From Pseudorasbora parva (Eukaryota > Chordata > Actinopteri > Cypriniformes > Gobionidae): a stretch of 64,000 nt of DNA. The stretch lies in assembly GCF_024679245.1 (NCBI RefSeq), contig NC_090187.1:25739495-25803494 (forward strand), read 5' to 3'. Positions 47,990 to 63,400 of this stretch are shown here, piece after piece. Position numbers and translations under genes: made by a program. The notes under the pieces are model-generated. The model had not been told where the DNA came from and searched no databases. It was given only the letters and a program-made list of their open reading frames with translations. Numbering within the stretch: the stretch's first letter is position 1; each line of letters starts with the position of its first letter.

Positions 47990-49131
47990 TAGCCTGGCTC
48001 TGCCCTATACGTACTTCTGCTCAATTTTCATTTTCCTTCAGTACTACGTCTGGAACTGCGGTGTATTCTTAGGTTTTCTCAGAACCTTTTTTACCGGTCC
48101 AATCAGCGAACAGAGGGAGGGAGTGAGTTGTAGATCAGTAATGGTGGCAGAGAGAGATGCGAACGAAACCATTTATTCTGTTGTGGCACCGCTGCCGAAT
48201 ATCCAGAAGTTAAAGCCGGAGAAATAACAATCTTTGCTGAGGTTTGTTGGTGGCCATGATGTTGTGGCCCTCCTCCCCAACAGGGGGAATTCAGGAAAAG
48301 TTAGATTTTCCATCTCCCTCTGTTAGTGGTTGGCTGATGCCCTATTCAGACGGTAATTGTTTCTCGCGGGGTCAGAAGGTATTGCCATCATTTACAGCGG
48401 CTAGTCAGTGATTTTATTGCCGTCCGTCTCTCACCACCCGCGTAATCCCCGGCCGAGTTACCTACTGCTTTTGACAAACACCAAGGTCATGTGGTGATGT
48501 AATAGCAGTCCGAATATCTCCATATCTGAGTTTTCAAGAATATATCATTTCAAAATTCGCTCTTTATATCCTTTTTGACCACTGCAGAGCATCATACGGT
48601 TGCACTTTGCTGTTATTTGGATGCATTTCTAGACTTGTATTTCTTTAAAATGCTGGCAAGTATTTACAAGAGCAATATATTTAATCACCGCTCAAACTAA
48701 TTAAAATAAAAGCACGTAAACATTTGAATTGGGCCGTTATTTACGGCAGCATTTATTCACTAAGCATCATACATTTTATTTACAGCATACAATCATGTTA
48801 CGGACCCCGTGAGCGGCATGTTCCCAATCACAAAACTCTCCCGTCCACCGTTAATAAAACACAATCACAATCCGAATGCACGAGTTTTAGGTTTTACCCT
48901 ATGGTTTTATCACTGAGGTGGCCTGCACATTTATTTTGACGGATTTGTGAGAAACAAGCGAAGTGCGCATGACGTACTTCACGACCAAACGTTAGCGATT
49001 GGTTATGGTGGATCCAATAGTTTTAAACTTCAACAGAGTACCTGCCTTCGCGAAAGTAAACACTTGTCGATGGAGAGTGGACAGACTCTCAGTATAAATT
49101 AAAGGTACGAAAGTCTGGTAAGACCCGACTA
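47990..49131. mobile_element. hAT-like element nested in TTAA transposon
   Basis: GTTTCACCC occurs directly outside both ends (47981-47989, 49132-49140); the last eight, TTTCACCC, fit an 8-bp duplication. The ends are TAGCCTGGCTCT and the reverse complement of the right, TAGTCGGGTCTTACC. The terminal match is modest, but the duplication restores the terminal sequence of the outer element exactly. It is 1142 bp with no recognised transposase. A block beginning CCCTATTCAGACGGTAATTG at 48340 looks like one end of yet another element. Confidence 0.65.
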
Positions 49132-49148
49132 GTTTCACCCCCCTTTAA

Positions 49149-50831
49149 CAACAACATGAGGGTGAATAAAAAAATGACAAAATATATTTTTTGGGGTAAA
49201 CTATTGCTTGAACATTCAATAAGTTTCTCATTCACATTCACTGTCAGCACGCCTCCCCCAGGTGCAGATCAGCAAACAGCAGTTTGTTTATGGAGGAACT
49301 CCATCACCATCACGACTGTTGCTCTGGTGGAGGTGGAAGTCTGCAGTCAGCAGCAGGCAGTGACAGAGGAAGCCCCTCTCTGACCATCACGCCCGCGTGC
49401 TGCTTCAGTCTATTGATTAGTCCCAAGCTATCAGAACATCAATCATGGGCTCCTGATCGATGGCTATTTGTTGTGTTCAGACTGCCCTTGGGAACAATAG
49501 GCCTTCACATGAAGCGGTGATGCTCGGGAACTCTGACCATTTAGAAACAACAACACAACCTTGTTCCAGAAGCCTGTTGCAATATCATGCCAAACATCAT
49601 TAACCTGTCTGTTCATAAAGGGATGGAAGAAAGACCTGGCTTGTGTTGCCCATTATACCAACACCATTATACTGGAATTTGATTGGAATATAAACTGGAT
49701 TTTGAAAGTAGTCATATTCTAAACGTCTAACATAAGCCGACTTATAATGTTAGTAAATGTCTTTAATGAAAAACACTATTTGTGACCTGATCGCAGCTCA
49801 CGCCTGATCAAAATGAGTCTATTTCAAAATTGAGATTTTGTTATCAATGGAAAGAGAAGACCATGAGCTTTGAAATGATACTCAAAGTGATACCGAATGG
49901 TTTAAAAGATATACCCATTGAATCAAATGCCTTTAAAAGTTTTTTATCTGTTTTTGTTGATTTCTTTGCATTTAAAGGGTTAAACTATTTATTTTACAGC
50001 TTAATTTGACCAAAGTAATTTGTGTGTATTATAAATGTATGCATCCGCAACCTTGCGCGTAGACACGTACACGCAGTCACTTTGCTTTCTTTTGACAGCG
50101 ACATTTCTCAAATTAATAAACAGATCTACACACAGTATACTACACAGTATTAAACTATCTTTCTGAGGAGATCTAGCTTGTTTACACAGAGTGCTGCTAT
50201 CTGACAGGAGGATGGCAGGAAAAATTGCGGTCAGTCGAAACGGGGCTTCCCATTGACAAAATTAGTCAGCGTTTATGTCACTATTTCTGCACATTTCTAA
50301 GCTTTTTGGTTGGCTTTATATAACGATTAACAACATATTTGGAGAGCAGAGATATTGACTTTTAAGAGGATACCTGCTCATAGGAAAATGCTCAGAAGTA
50401 ACGAGGAGTTGAGAATGTTATTTTCCAGCAAGTTTGGTCAACTTTGTCAACTTTAATAGTCATTTAAATACCTTTACTCAATTATCTGGACCTCAAAACT
50501 TTGAAAGATTATTGTTTGAATATCTGTTCTTTAAAATTAGCTAAAAAAATATTTGTTTTGATTGTTTTTCCACATTATTGGACCGTATCTTAAAATAGAA
50601 TGTTGCGACTTACGACTCATTTCGCCAGATCGGGTCACATTTTTTAGTATTACTTGATGCTTTTCTACAATCTCACACTAAATGCAAATCCATCTTTAAA
50701 AAGTCAACAAGTAAACTGTTTACACAATCAGTTTTACTTCCACAATGTGATGTGTCATTGAGAATAAAAAATGTTGGATGGGACTTGGAGAAAGCAAAAT
50801 AATAGAATAAAATAAAACAATAAATTAAATA
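49149..50831. other. non-genic stretch
   Basis: No gene recognised. A CATCACCATCAC run near 49301 gives a short His-rich frame with no family features. Confidence 0.5.
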
Positions 50832-50835
50832 TTAA

Positions 50836-51124
50836 AGCCACAATATGTCGCCGCTAGAGGTCGCTTATTCAAAACAAAGGCATAGCTTGATAACAAGATT
50901 TACACAATAAGACTAACTGTGTTGAGCTATATAACAACGATTGGTTTTCTGATGATGAATGTATCTAAACAGTTGCTCACCTGTCTAATGAAACACATTA
51001 TATAAAAGCGTTTTTGGTGTTAAAAACTGGAAATCAAGGGTAACGCGGTAGCGCTGTCATTGACAGGCGACGCACGGACATGATCCGTGTCCTGGTTATA
51101 AGAGCGCATGTACAACATATCACA

Positions 51125-51128
<4 letters not shown>
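50836..51128. mobile_element. truncated TTAA element (same family as 56314)
   Basis: TTAA at 50832-50835 precedes AGCCACAATATGTCGCCGCT. CGCTAGAGGTCG, AAACAAAGGCAT and the GGGTAACGCGGT ... GACAGGCGAC block also occur in the element at 56314-56961. The right end is replaced by a GT microsatellite. Confidence 0.6.
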
Positions 51129-51163
<35 letters not shown>

Positions 51164-51168
51164 TGTGT
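51129..51168. repeat. (GT)n microsatellite
   Basis: A GT tract with one TA interruption. Confidence 0.95.
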
Positions 51169-54420
<3,252 letters not shown>

Positions 54421-54422
54421 TA

Positions 54423-54667
54423 CACTGATCAGGCAAAACAGTATGACCCTTTGAACATTATGATTACAATTTGTACCTTGTAAAACTCACTCAAATCTTT
54501 ACACTTTACACTTGCCCATTTTTCCTGCTTCTAACACATCAAATTTAAAGGCACAATTTTCATTGGCTATCTAATATATCCCACCCACTAACAGGTGCCG
54601 TGATGAAGAGATAATCAGTGTCATTCACTTCACCTGTAAGTGGTCATAATGTTATGCCTGGTCAGTG
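54423..54667. mobile_element. Tc1 MITE, internal-deletion derivative
   Basis: TA at 54421-54422 and 54668-54669. The ends are CACTGATCAGGCAAAACAGT and the reverse complement of the right, CACTGACCAGGCATAACATT. The left terminus matches that of the full Tc1 copy at 8596, and CCCATTTTTCCTGCTTCTAA near 54516 matches its flank near 9600. The transposase gene is gone. It is 245 bp. Confidence 0.85.
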
Positions 54668-54669
54668 TA

Positions 54670-56269
54670 TATCACAAAAAAAACATTTATTTAGTAAATA
54701 ATTACAATGAATAATTTACATTACAATAAGTGTAAATAATAAGAATACTTTTTATTATATTATAATATTTGTATAATATATTTTTAATGTATGATTCTAT
54801 GTCTACAGAAATGGAAATTATATTACATTAAAACAGTTTTTTTTTGCATTCTGCATTCAATACATTTGAGCAGTTCATGAACCCATAACTTTGGTGTTAC
54901 CTTTACTGTTAATTATTTCATTTATTATGTTTTATCATAAATCATAAAGGTTTTACTGTTTCCTTCAAAGTGGGTCTAATACAAGTTTCCTTAATAAGAA
55001 CCTTTATACAAAAAGCTGTTTGTAAGGCACATTTTAATCAAGGAAGCACGTCAATTTATTTCAGGTTCAAACTGAAATATTGTTTCATGACACTGTCAAG
55101 AAAATCTCCTTTAGTGGTTCCTTCCATAAATGCAGTTTTCAAAAAATAAACTCAACAGTTTTGCTCCCATTCAGGTTAAGACATTTTTATTCAAACCGCC
55201 CTACAGCCTTTGAACCCTAAATATGATACTGTCACATGATCGCTGATTGGGCCAGCAATGACTTTGTCACAGACTAGATTATCAATGTGAGCTCATGTTT
55301 TCCCAGCATGCTCTAGTCTCATACACCTCTACTTATTAATCTTTAAGACAGGCATGAAAATGGAATTGCCGCAAATAACAGCAAGATTAGACATTCACAA
55401 ACATGATTAATGGCTGTGGGACACTCCCAATGCTCGTGGAATATTAACGACATCATGCGTGCGACAGCCACGTTTCCATTACACTGTAAGACTATCGCAT
55501 GCATCAACGCCCACTAATGTTAAACAACAACACCTGTAAGAGCCGCGACCGCGTTTATCTGCTTGCTCTCCTGAGTGCCGACAAATTGATTCCAATCACT
55601 GATGACATTCTGATTGAGCTCCAAAGCATACAACTTTTAATATGACCTTGTTGACAGTTAAATTAAATAAGCAAGAATGCATTCAAGATCATGCAGGACA
55701 GCATTTAGAGATTTAGAAACATTCAAACTTATCACAGATATGAAAACAGACCAATCTATTTCAGTCTACAGACAGTGTTCTTCTCTACCTACTGTTTCTA
55801 ACAGAATCACTGAGCTACATGGGAAAGATTACCTTTATCGTCCACATAACCACGGCCATCCTCCTTCTTAATTTCATGCTCTACATAGGGTGATTCTGGT
55901 GATGACATTTAGGAAAAAAAAGGAAAAATGAACTGTATTTGACAGCATGGACATAAAAAGAAGGAATTTGCCACATATAATCATATTTACACAGTTACAA
56001 TGCTTATACAACATCATCAAATGAATTTTGAATGACCCTATTTACTTATTGCACAATTCCTGGTTGCTTTAATTAAATCTTCAATCAAAATGTAATGTAA
56101 GATGCCCTACCTCTGAAACGATTTTCTCTTATAACACAGTAAAATCTCATTTATTTACAAACATACTAAGCGACTGATTTTCAATGATTCTATATAAAAC
56201 TTTTAAGACAGACTTGCCATGAGCTCTGAGGTAAGTTATTGACTATAAACATGCTGAAGTTAAAGGGGT
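54670..56269. other. non-genic stretch
   Basis: No gene or repeat recognised. AT-rich. Confidence 0.5.
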
Positions 56270-56273
56270 TATG

Positions 56274-57470
56274 GAATTTTGTTTTGTTTCATGCGGTCCA
56301 CTTATAATGTTAAAGGTGAACTATGTAACTTTTCCCTTCGCTAGAGGTCGTCTATTCCAAACAAAGGCATTTGATGATGCCAGGTTTGAGCGGAGAATCT
56401 TGGGACGTAGTCTTCATCTCACAGCCGGTGGAAAAGAATCGGTATAGGACTCGGTCAGAAATCTTGTTTATGGATGTTATTATTTACGTTACTGTAGCAT
56501 GAAGCAGAGCAGGACAGAGCATTGTGGGACAAGGGACAATTGTTAATAAGATGAAAACAACACGTGCCTCGTGAGCAGTGGGACTTTTATTATGCCACAG
56601 TCGCCAGCGCCATTTCTGCTTATCCAGTCATGAGTATGAGGGAATGCAGCTCTGTTTATCATATTAGATACATCTGAGTGTGTTGAGAATGATGTTATGG
56701 CATTACTCTGTGCGTTTACTCAGCAGCTGCTGTGACACTTGTTACACACTGCTAAGAGTAAAGCATTTCTGCCAAATAAAAACCGGTAACAGAGGGTAAC
56801 GCAGATATGACGCAATTGACAGGCGACTCCATCTCATGTTCAGGTTCATTGGTCAAAATAGCAATCGTCACATGATTTACAATTGAAAACATTTGGGATA
56901 TTGTAAGTACTCAATTGAAAAAAATATATAACACTGGCCACATAGTATACATAGTGCACCTTTAATAAGATTTGAACATAAAATATTTAAAAATAAATGG
57001 CTATTTTCCATCCTGATTTTAGCCCAATGATTTGAACGCTCTGTTTGAAGGGATGTGCCTGCTGTAAACTCCCACTGCTGTGAATGGCTAACATCTTTGC
57101 ATATTTAATACGTTTTACATGTGGAACTCTCTCTAATACCTTGTCAAAACTAATGAATCGTGAAAAGTGTTGACTATTGCATTATATTTATATCTATTCC
57201 CATTACATGGAAGTTTGCAATGATGAGCATTAAGCAGATGCAGAGCATTAAGACAGTCTGTTTATCGCGTACATGCAGTAATCTTGTCATTGCAACGTGT
57301 GTGTTATAGCAAATGCTTTCACCATAACTAACAATGCAAACACTATGTTAATACAGTAAGAGATTCATTGTGTAACGTAAGAGCGTCACTATAGCAGGAG
57401 TTTTTGCAAGCGTACAAAAAAAATTGCACTGACCTCTTATTTGCCAAAAGATTTCTCATGAAATAACCCT
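56274..57470. mobile_element. TTAA transposon (AGGGGTCATGA family), interrupted
   Basis: TTAA at 56270-56273 and TTCA (changed) at 57471-57474. The ends are AGGGGTTATGG and the reverse complement of the right, AGGGTTATTTCATGAGAAATC. The inner text near 57035-57100 (GGATGTGCCTGCTGTAAACT, then CCCACTGCTGTGAATGGCTA) matches 28930-28985. A second TTAA element is nested at 56314-56961; without it the copy is about 545 bp. Confidence 0.75.
56314..56961. mobile_element. TTAA element nested in TTAA element
   Basis: TTAA at 56310-56313 and 56962-56965. The ends are AGGTGAACTATGTAAC and the reverse complement of the right, AGGTGCACTATGTATAC. It belongs to the same family as 50836-51128. It is 648 bp and non-coding. 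Confidence 0.85.
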
Positions 57471-57719
57471 TTCATTTTTATTTCATTTTTATGACACAAC
57501 TTATTAATATTGAAAAAAAAAAAATATATATATATTTGTATACATTTATATTTATACAATATAATACAATTACACCTATAACACCTATAACAACAACTAT
57601 AAAGCTACCATAAACAAATGGTCTGCCATATGACAGGGCATGAATACGTGCCTTTATGAAGTTATACTTCATAAGGTTAGGGCTCCTATAGGGCTCCTAT
57701 CTTTGTAGGGACATTGTTA

Positions 57720-59255
57720 CCCCTTTTCCACCAAGGCAGTGCTGTTTCAAATCGGTTCTTTGTGTTTCCACAGCCAAAGCACCAGCTCCGAGCCAGGAAA
57801 AGTGGTTCTTAAGTAACACCAAAACATTGCTGGGCTAGAAGTAAGAACCGCTTGCGTCACCGGCTGGGGGCGGCGTTACCGTGATCAACAAGATGAACAC
57901 AAACCTGTGACCGCCATTTTTTCAATAGCAGCTAATCAAGCTAACAGCTGCTGGATTGTAATCTCCGTCTATACAAATCATGGAGAGCTGCACAAATGCG
58001 TTGGATTTGCGGCGTTTTAATGCTGATGTAGGATCATAAAGCCATGAGCCACTGAGGGAAGGCTTGTTCGAGATGCATCGGCGCGCGCTGTGCAGACTGA
58101 TTGCGTATGACATCAAAGTAGAGCGAGCGCCAACGACCCCTTATGCTTTTGAATCGCTCGCGCAGTATTTGGATCATATGTGGGTTGGTCTGCGCAGCGT
58201 CAATGCATTAGATAGAACACGCCTGGAAATTGTGTGTGTGTGTGTTTCCCGCTGCCTCGCTAGCAGTAGAGTCCTGCAACGGGTCGGGTACCCGCGGGCA
58301 TAAAAGTGGCTAAAACAGGTGGATTGTGACATAAATTATAAAATACACGGGCGGGGTGCGGGCGGATAATTAATTCCGTGCGAGCGGGTAGAAGCGCGGA
58401 TGAAAAATATGTGCAATATTTTTCTGTGCTGTGGCGAGGCGGAGGAGCGAGCGAGACCGGGGCGTGATGGCGAATGAGTGTCACCTGTGAGCCACACCGG
58501 TCTCAAATCCTCTCACGAGGGAGCTCGGCGGCATATAAGGACGAGAGATCACCAGACCTGGATTTTACGTTGAGTTGTGTTTGTTTTATTATGTGTGTGC
58601 GTGGCAGATGTCCGTGAGGGGCCGCGTTACTTTCGCTTTGTTTGGTTAAGTCTTTTAAATGTTCGCCGGTTCTCGAAAAACGATCAAAACGATCCGGTCG
58701 TCCTTCTTCCCCCCCAAACATGCTGTATTACAATTTCTATGTCCAATTTACCATTACACATACACGCAACAACTATTTGCCATTTGATCCATCACGTCAC
58801 CACCACTGTGACTTTTGTTGATGCCACTCGTAGCCCAGATGGAGCGAGCGTTGCAGGATAAGCAATGGATGAAGTAAAAGTAAAGTTGGTGAGTGAAGTA
58901 TATAAAATTGTTGACAACGAGTCTATAAAGGCACTTTAGCCTGTTTCTTTAGCCCATTCATGATGCTGTTGATGTTGAGAGAAGTGCAATATAAAAAAAA
59001 ATAAAGCATTTTAATTGGAATGATTTTAGCGTGTGTGATTTATTGCGGGCACGGATCGGGTAACGGGCAAATATTAACGGGTCTGGGATGGACCCGTGCA
59101 GGACTCTGGTATGACGTAAGACCTGGCTCTGTTGTGGCTCTTAGCATGTGGAAAAGAAAACGGTTCTTAGAAGGCTCTCAAGTCGAACCAACTTAGAACT
59201 GACACTAGCACTGGCTCCGAACTAGCACCCGGTTCATTCTGGTGGAAAAGGGGTA
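57720..59255. mobile_element. PIF/Harbinger-like element
   Basis: TTA lies at 57717-57719 and 59256-59258. The ends are CCCCTTTTCCACCA and the reverse complement of the right, CCCCTTTTCCACCAGAATG, preceded by TA on that side. It sits where copy 1 of the CA-flanked repeat (7855-7908) has an uninterrupted GGACATT...ACC junction, so it seems to have inserted in a copy of that repeat. Another element appears nested at 58267-59108. No transposase is recognised. Confidence 0.6.
58267..59108. mobile_element. inverted-repeat element inside Harbinger-like element
   Basis: The left end TAGAGTCCTGCAACGGGTC and the reverse complement of the right end, CAGAGTCCTGCACGGGTC, match well, and GGGTACCCGCGGG and CCCGTTACCCG motifs follow inside. 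The flanking 8-mers GCTAGCAG and GTATGACG do not match, so class and exact borders are uncertain. It is GC-rich, unlike its surroundings. A frame at 58577-58861 has no family match. Confidence 0.55.
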
Positions 59256-59262
59256 TTAGAGA

Positions 59263-59273
59263 CCCCCCCCCCC

Positions 59274-59333
<60 letters not shown>
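59263..59333. repeat. (C)28 followed by (AC)n
   Basis: A 28-base C homopolymer runs directly into about 21 AC units. Confidence 0.95.
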
Positions 59334-60927
<1,594 letters not shown>

Positions 60928-61604
60928 TTAAAGGGTTAGTTCACCCAAAAATAAGAATTAGCCCATCATTTACACACCCTCAAGCCATCCGAGGTGTGTA
61001 TGCCATTGTTCTTTCAGATGATCAGCGTTATATTAAAAAATGTCCTGGCTCTTCCAGTCATTAATGGCAGTGAATGTTGCTCTGTTTTTGAAGTCACATA
61101 AAAGTGCATCTATATCCATCATAACTGCTCCACACGGATCTGTGGGGTTATTAAAGGTTTTCTGATGCGAAGCAATGCATTTGTGTAAGGAAAATATCCA
61201 TATTTAAAACGTAATAAAGTACAATTTCTACTTTCTGGGGGAACGTCTTCTGTATTTAACTTATGGAAAAAGTGTAATGCCTCTAGCAGTTCAAAATGCT
61301 TGCACTACGTCTGGCGACATTGCATACCAGTTATGCTCTTCAGACGTAGCGCAACTTTTTTTTTCTTTTTTTTTAAAATATTTTATTTGTAAATCTTTCA
61401 AAGCCTTAATAGAAGCTATTGTACATTTACAGTTTTACAGTTTTCTTTCCTTTTCCCCCACAGTAGCCCTTCCCGCCAAAGTACTTAACATACACAAAAT
61501 ATTAATGTCATAAGTATGATGAATTTAACTTGTTGTACTGACTTATCAAAATGCTTCTTTATTGCCTTTGTTATGTGTCTTTATATGTTGCTCGAAATAA
61601 AATA

Positions 61605-61650
61605 ATTTCATTCATTCATTCATTCATTCATTCATTCATTCATTCATTCA
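61605..61650 (+). repeat. (CATT)n tract, possible tail of a second LINE/SINE
   Basis: About 11 CATT units follow GAAATAAAATAATTT. Some fish L2-type LINEs end with such a tail, but I could not define a 5' edge or duplication, so it may equally be a microsatellite born in the 3' region of the host LINE. Confidence 0.5.
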
Positions 61651-62210
61651 ATAACAATAAAAATTTAAAAAAAATGACAAATGTATTCAGCTATAATTAG
61701 CAAACATCAGAGGAATGATAATAATAATTAAAAAAAATATATAATAATAATAAATTAAAATTAAAAGAATAACAATTAAATAAAAATCTCTGACATATTT
61801 GTAGTCTTTACATAATTTTAAAACAAAAACACAATAAGTCTGAACTAATCAGTTTTCACAAGATCAGTTACAATAATCAATTAAGTGGGAGTGTTTTCAT
61901 CTTCTCAAAATATGTAATCGTGGGTTGCCAAATGTAATAAAAGTTTTGGACCGATCCTTTCATTAGGTATTTCATTTTCTCTCATTTTAAATATGACATC
62001 ATGTCACATATCCACATTGAGGCTTTAGGTAGGTTTGTTGACTTCCACTCTAGTAATATTCTTCTCCTAGCTAGTAAGGTGGCAAAAGCAATAACATTTT
62101 TAACTTTATTTGTTGATGTTTCTCTATGTTCTAGTACTCCAAAAATAGCTAATTCAACACTTTTATATCCAAGTTAAAAGTCTTTAGTGTTTTGAATATA
62201 TGTCCAATAC

Positions 62211-62419
62211 TCAGCTTTGGACAAGCCCAAAACATATGAAAAAAATCTGCCTTGCACCTTTGCATCGATCACATAAATCATCTACATTGGGGTAGATTTT
62301 GGAAAGTCTATGTTTTGTGTAGTAGGCACGATGGAGGACTTTGAATTGTATAAGACTGAGGCGTGCACAAGAGGTTGACTTATTTACTCTAATCAGAGCC
62401 TCATCCCAAATTTCGTCAG
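62211..62419 (-). pseudogene. C-terminal end of LINE reverse transcriptase ORF2
   Basis: On the minus strand the protein enters as D-E-I-W-D-E-A-L-I-R-V and continues STSCARLSLIQFKVLHRAYY, then the K-I-Y-P-N block and a C-D-R-C pair. This is the region after the reverse transcriptase domain in fish L1/Tx1-type LINEs, ending in a zinc knuckle of the form C-x2-C...H-x4-C. Here the H-M-F-W-A-C part is present but in another frame, displaced by a change at the T run near 62247-62253, so the knuckle is broken. The three residues before D-E-I-W in the longest frame come from the duplicated host DNA, not the LINE. It is inactive. Confidence 0.8.
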
Positions 62420-62603
62420 GTAGCGCAAGCATTTTGAACTGATATGTTCCTTACACAAACGCATCGCTTCGCATCAGAAGAGCCAGGACATTATTTTTTT
62501 TTTTTTACATAACTCTGATTGTGTTCGTCTGAAATAAGAATGTCATATACACCTGGGATGGCGTAAGGGATCATTTTCAATTTTGGGTGAACAAACCATT
62601 TAA

Positions 62604-63396
62604 AGGTCCACTGAAATCAAAATTTAAGTTTTTTAGCTTTTAGTATGACTGTGTAGCCTTAAAGTTATGAATAAGCTGGTATGTTCCAAAACTATGACAA
62701 AATTTGGATTTAGGAGATATAAGCATTCAAAATTTACAGTCTCCCACTTCCGTTAAAACGCATCTCAGATTTTGGAGACATCATCGCAGACTTCACCTTC
62801 TCATCAAATCTTCTGTCCAATCAAAATGCTCTCTAGAATCTAAAGCCCGCCCCCTTACACTGCTGAAGCTGAAGCTGAAATTGGTCAGTTGTTTACACAC
62901 ATTTACTAATTTCTACATGGTGAAAGGCACATAGCACACGATATATGTGATAGAAAACGATTCAGTGTAAATATGCTTTCAGTTGAGGCGAATAAAGTCT
63001 GTTTTCACGTTAGTTTCACACACCTCAGCAGCGCACACACCCCAACGGCTCTGGTCTAATAATTTAGACTACAGACACGAGAGCACAGCGCGGATCATAT
63101 GTGCGAGTCCGCGACTGACAACAAACATATCGACCCATTTGAATTCTGCACAGAATGCTGCATTTCAAAGCGATATGGAGCAGATTATGATGGTAAACAG
63201 TGTTAGAGGAAACTGGCTTTACCAAACAGAGAGAGAAGGTCCGCGCTTGCGCTCTAGTCAAATAGATGTATATTAAAGAAATGCTATTGGCTGTTTCAAA
63301 AAAGGGGAGGAGCTGCTAACAGCTGGAGCCGTTTCAGGGGAAAATACATCGACACATTGAATAATGTGGCGCGTTTCAAGGCACTTCAGTGGGCCT
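62604..63396. mobile_element. TTAA element inserted at the TTAA of its neighbour
   Basis: TTAA at 62600-62603 and 63397-63400. The ends are AGGTCCACTGAAAT and the reverse complement of the right, AGGCCCACTGAAGTGCC. Its left TTAA is the same four bases that form the right TTAA of the element at 60932. It is 793 bp; frames at 62704-63276 lack family features. Confidence 0.8.
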
Positions 63397-63400
63397 TTAA

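Larger units (their letters stand above)
46908..49144 (+). mobile_element. TTAA-flanked transposon with THAP relic, split by 8-bp-TSD element
   Basis: TTAA at 46904-46907 precedes AAGTCCCC; TTAA at 49145-49148 follows the right end, which reverse-complements to AGGGGGGTGAAAC. The inverted match is weak, so the boundaries rest mainly on TTAA and on my recollection of a common zebrafish family ending in GTGTTTCACCC plus a C-run. Removing the nested element leaves about 1.1 kb. It carries a short THAP-like start at 47198. Confidence 0.55.
61355..62419 (-). mobile_element. 5'-truncated LINE (L1/Tx1-like), minus strand
   Basis: GTAGCGCAA lies directly outside both ends (61346-61354 and 62420-62428) and restores the palindrome of the host element when the insertion is removed. 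The left end on the plus strand is a T-rich run (61356-61372), i.e. a poly-A tail on the minus strand, and the right end retains the last part of ORF2. This is target-primed insertion with 5' truncation. A (CATT)n run and a plus-strand LINE-like tail (61590-61650) lie inside, possibly a further small insertion. Confidence 0.8.
60932..62599. mobile_element. TTAA element (AGGGATAGTTCACCC family), split by LINE
   Basis: TTAA at 60928-60931 and 62600-62603. The ends are AGGGTTAGTTCACCCAAAA and the reverse complement of the right, ATGGTTTGTTCACCCAAAA. The arms are long: the left half near 61160-61320 (GATGCGAAGCAATGCATTTG, TTCAAAATGCTTGCACTACG) is inverted near 61341-61354 and 62429-62480. Without the LINE the element is about 590 bp and almost wholly palindromic. 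Confidence 0.85.

Noticed and set aside
49284..49520. His-rich frame (HHHH near 49301) as a metal-binding protein
   Set aside because: Arises from a short CATCACCATCAC run; no other features, no splice context.
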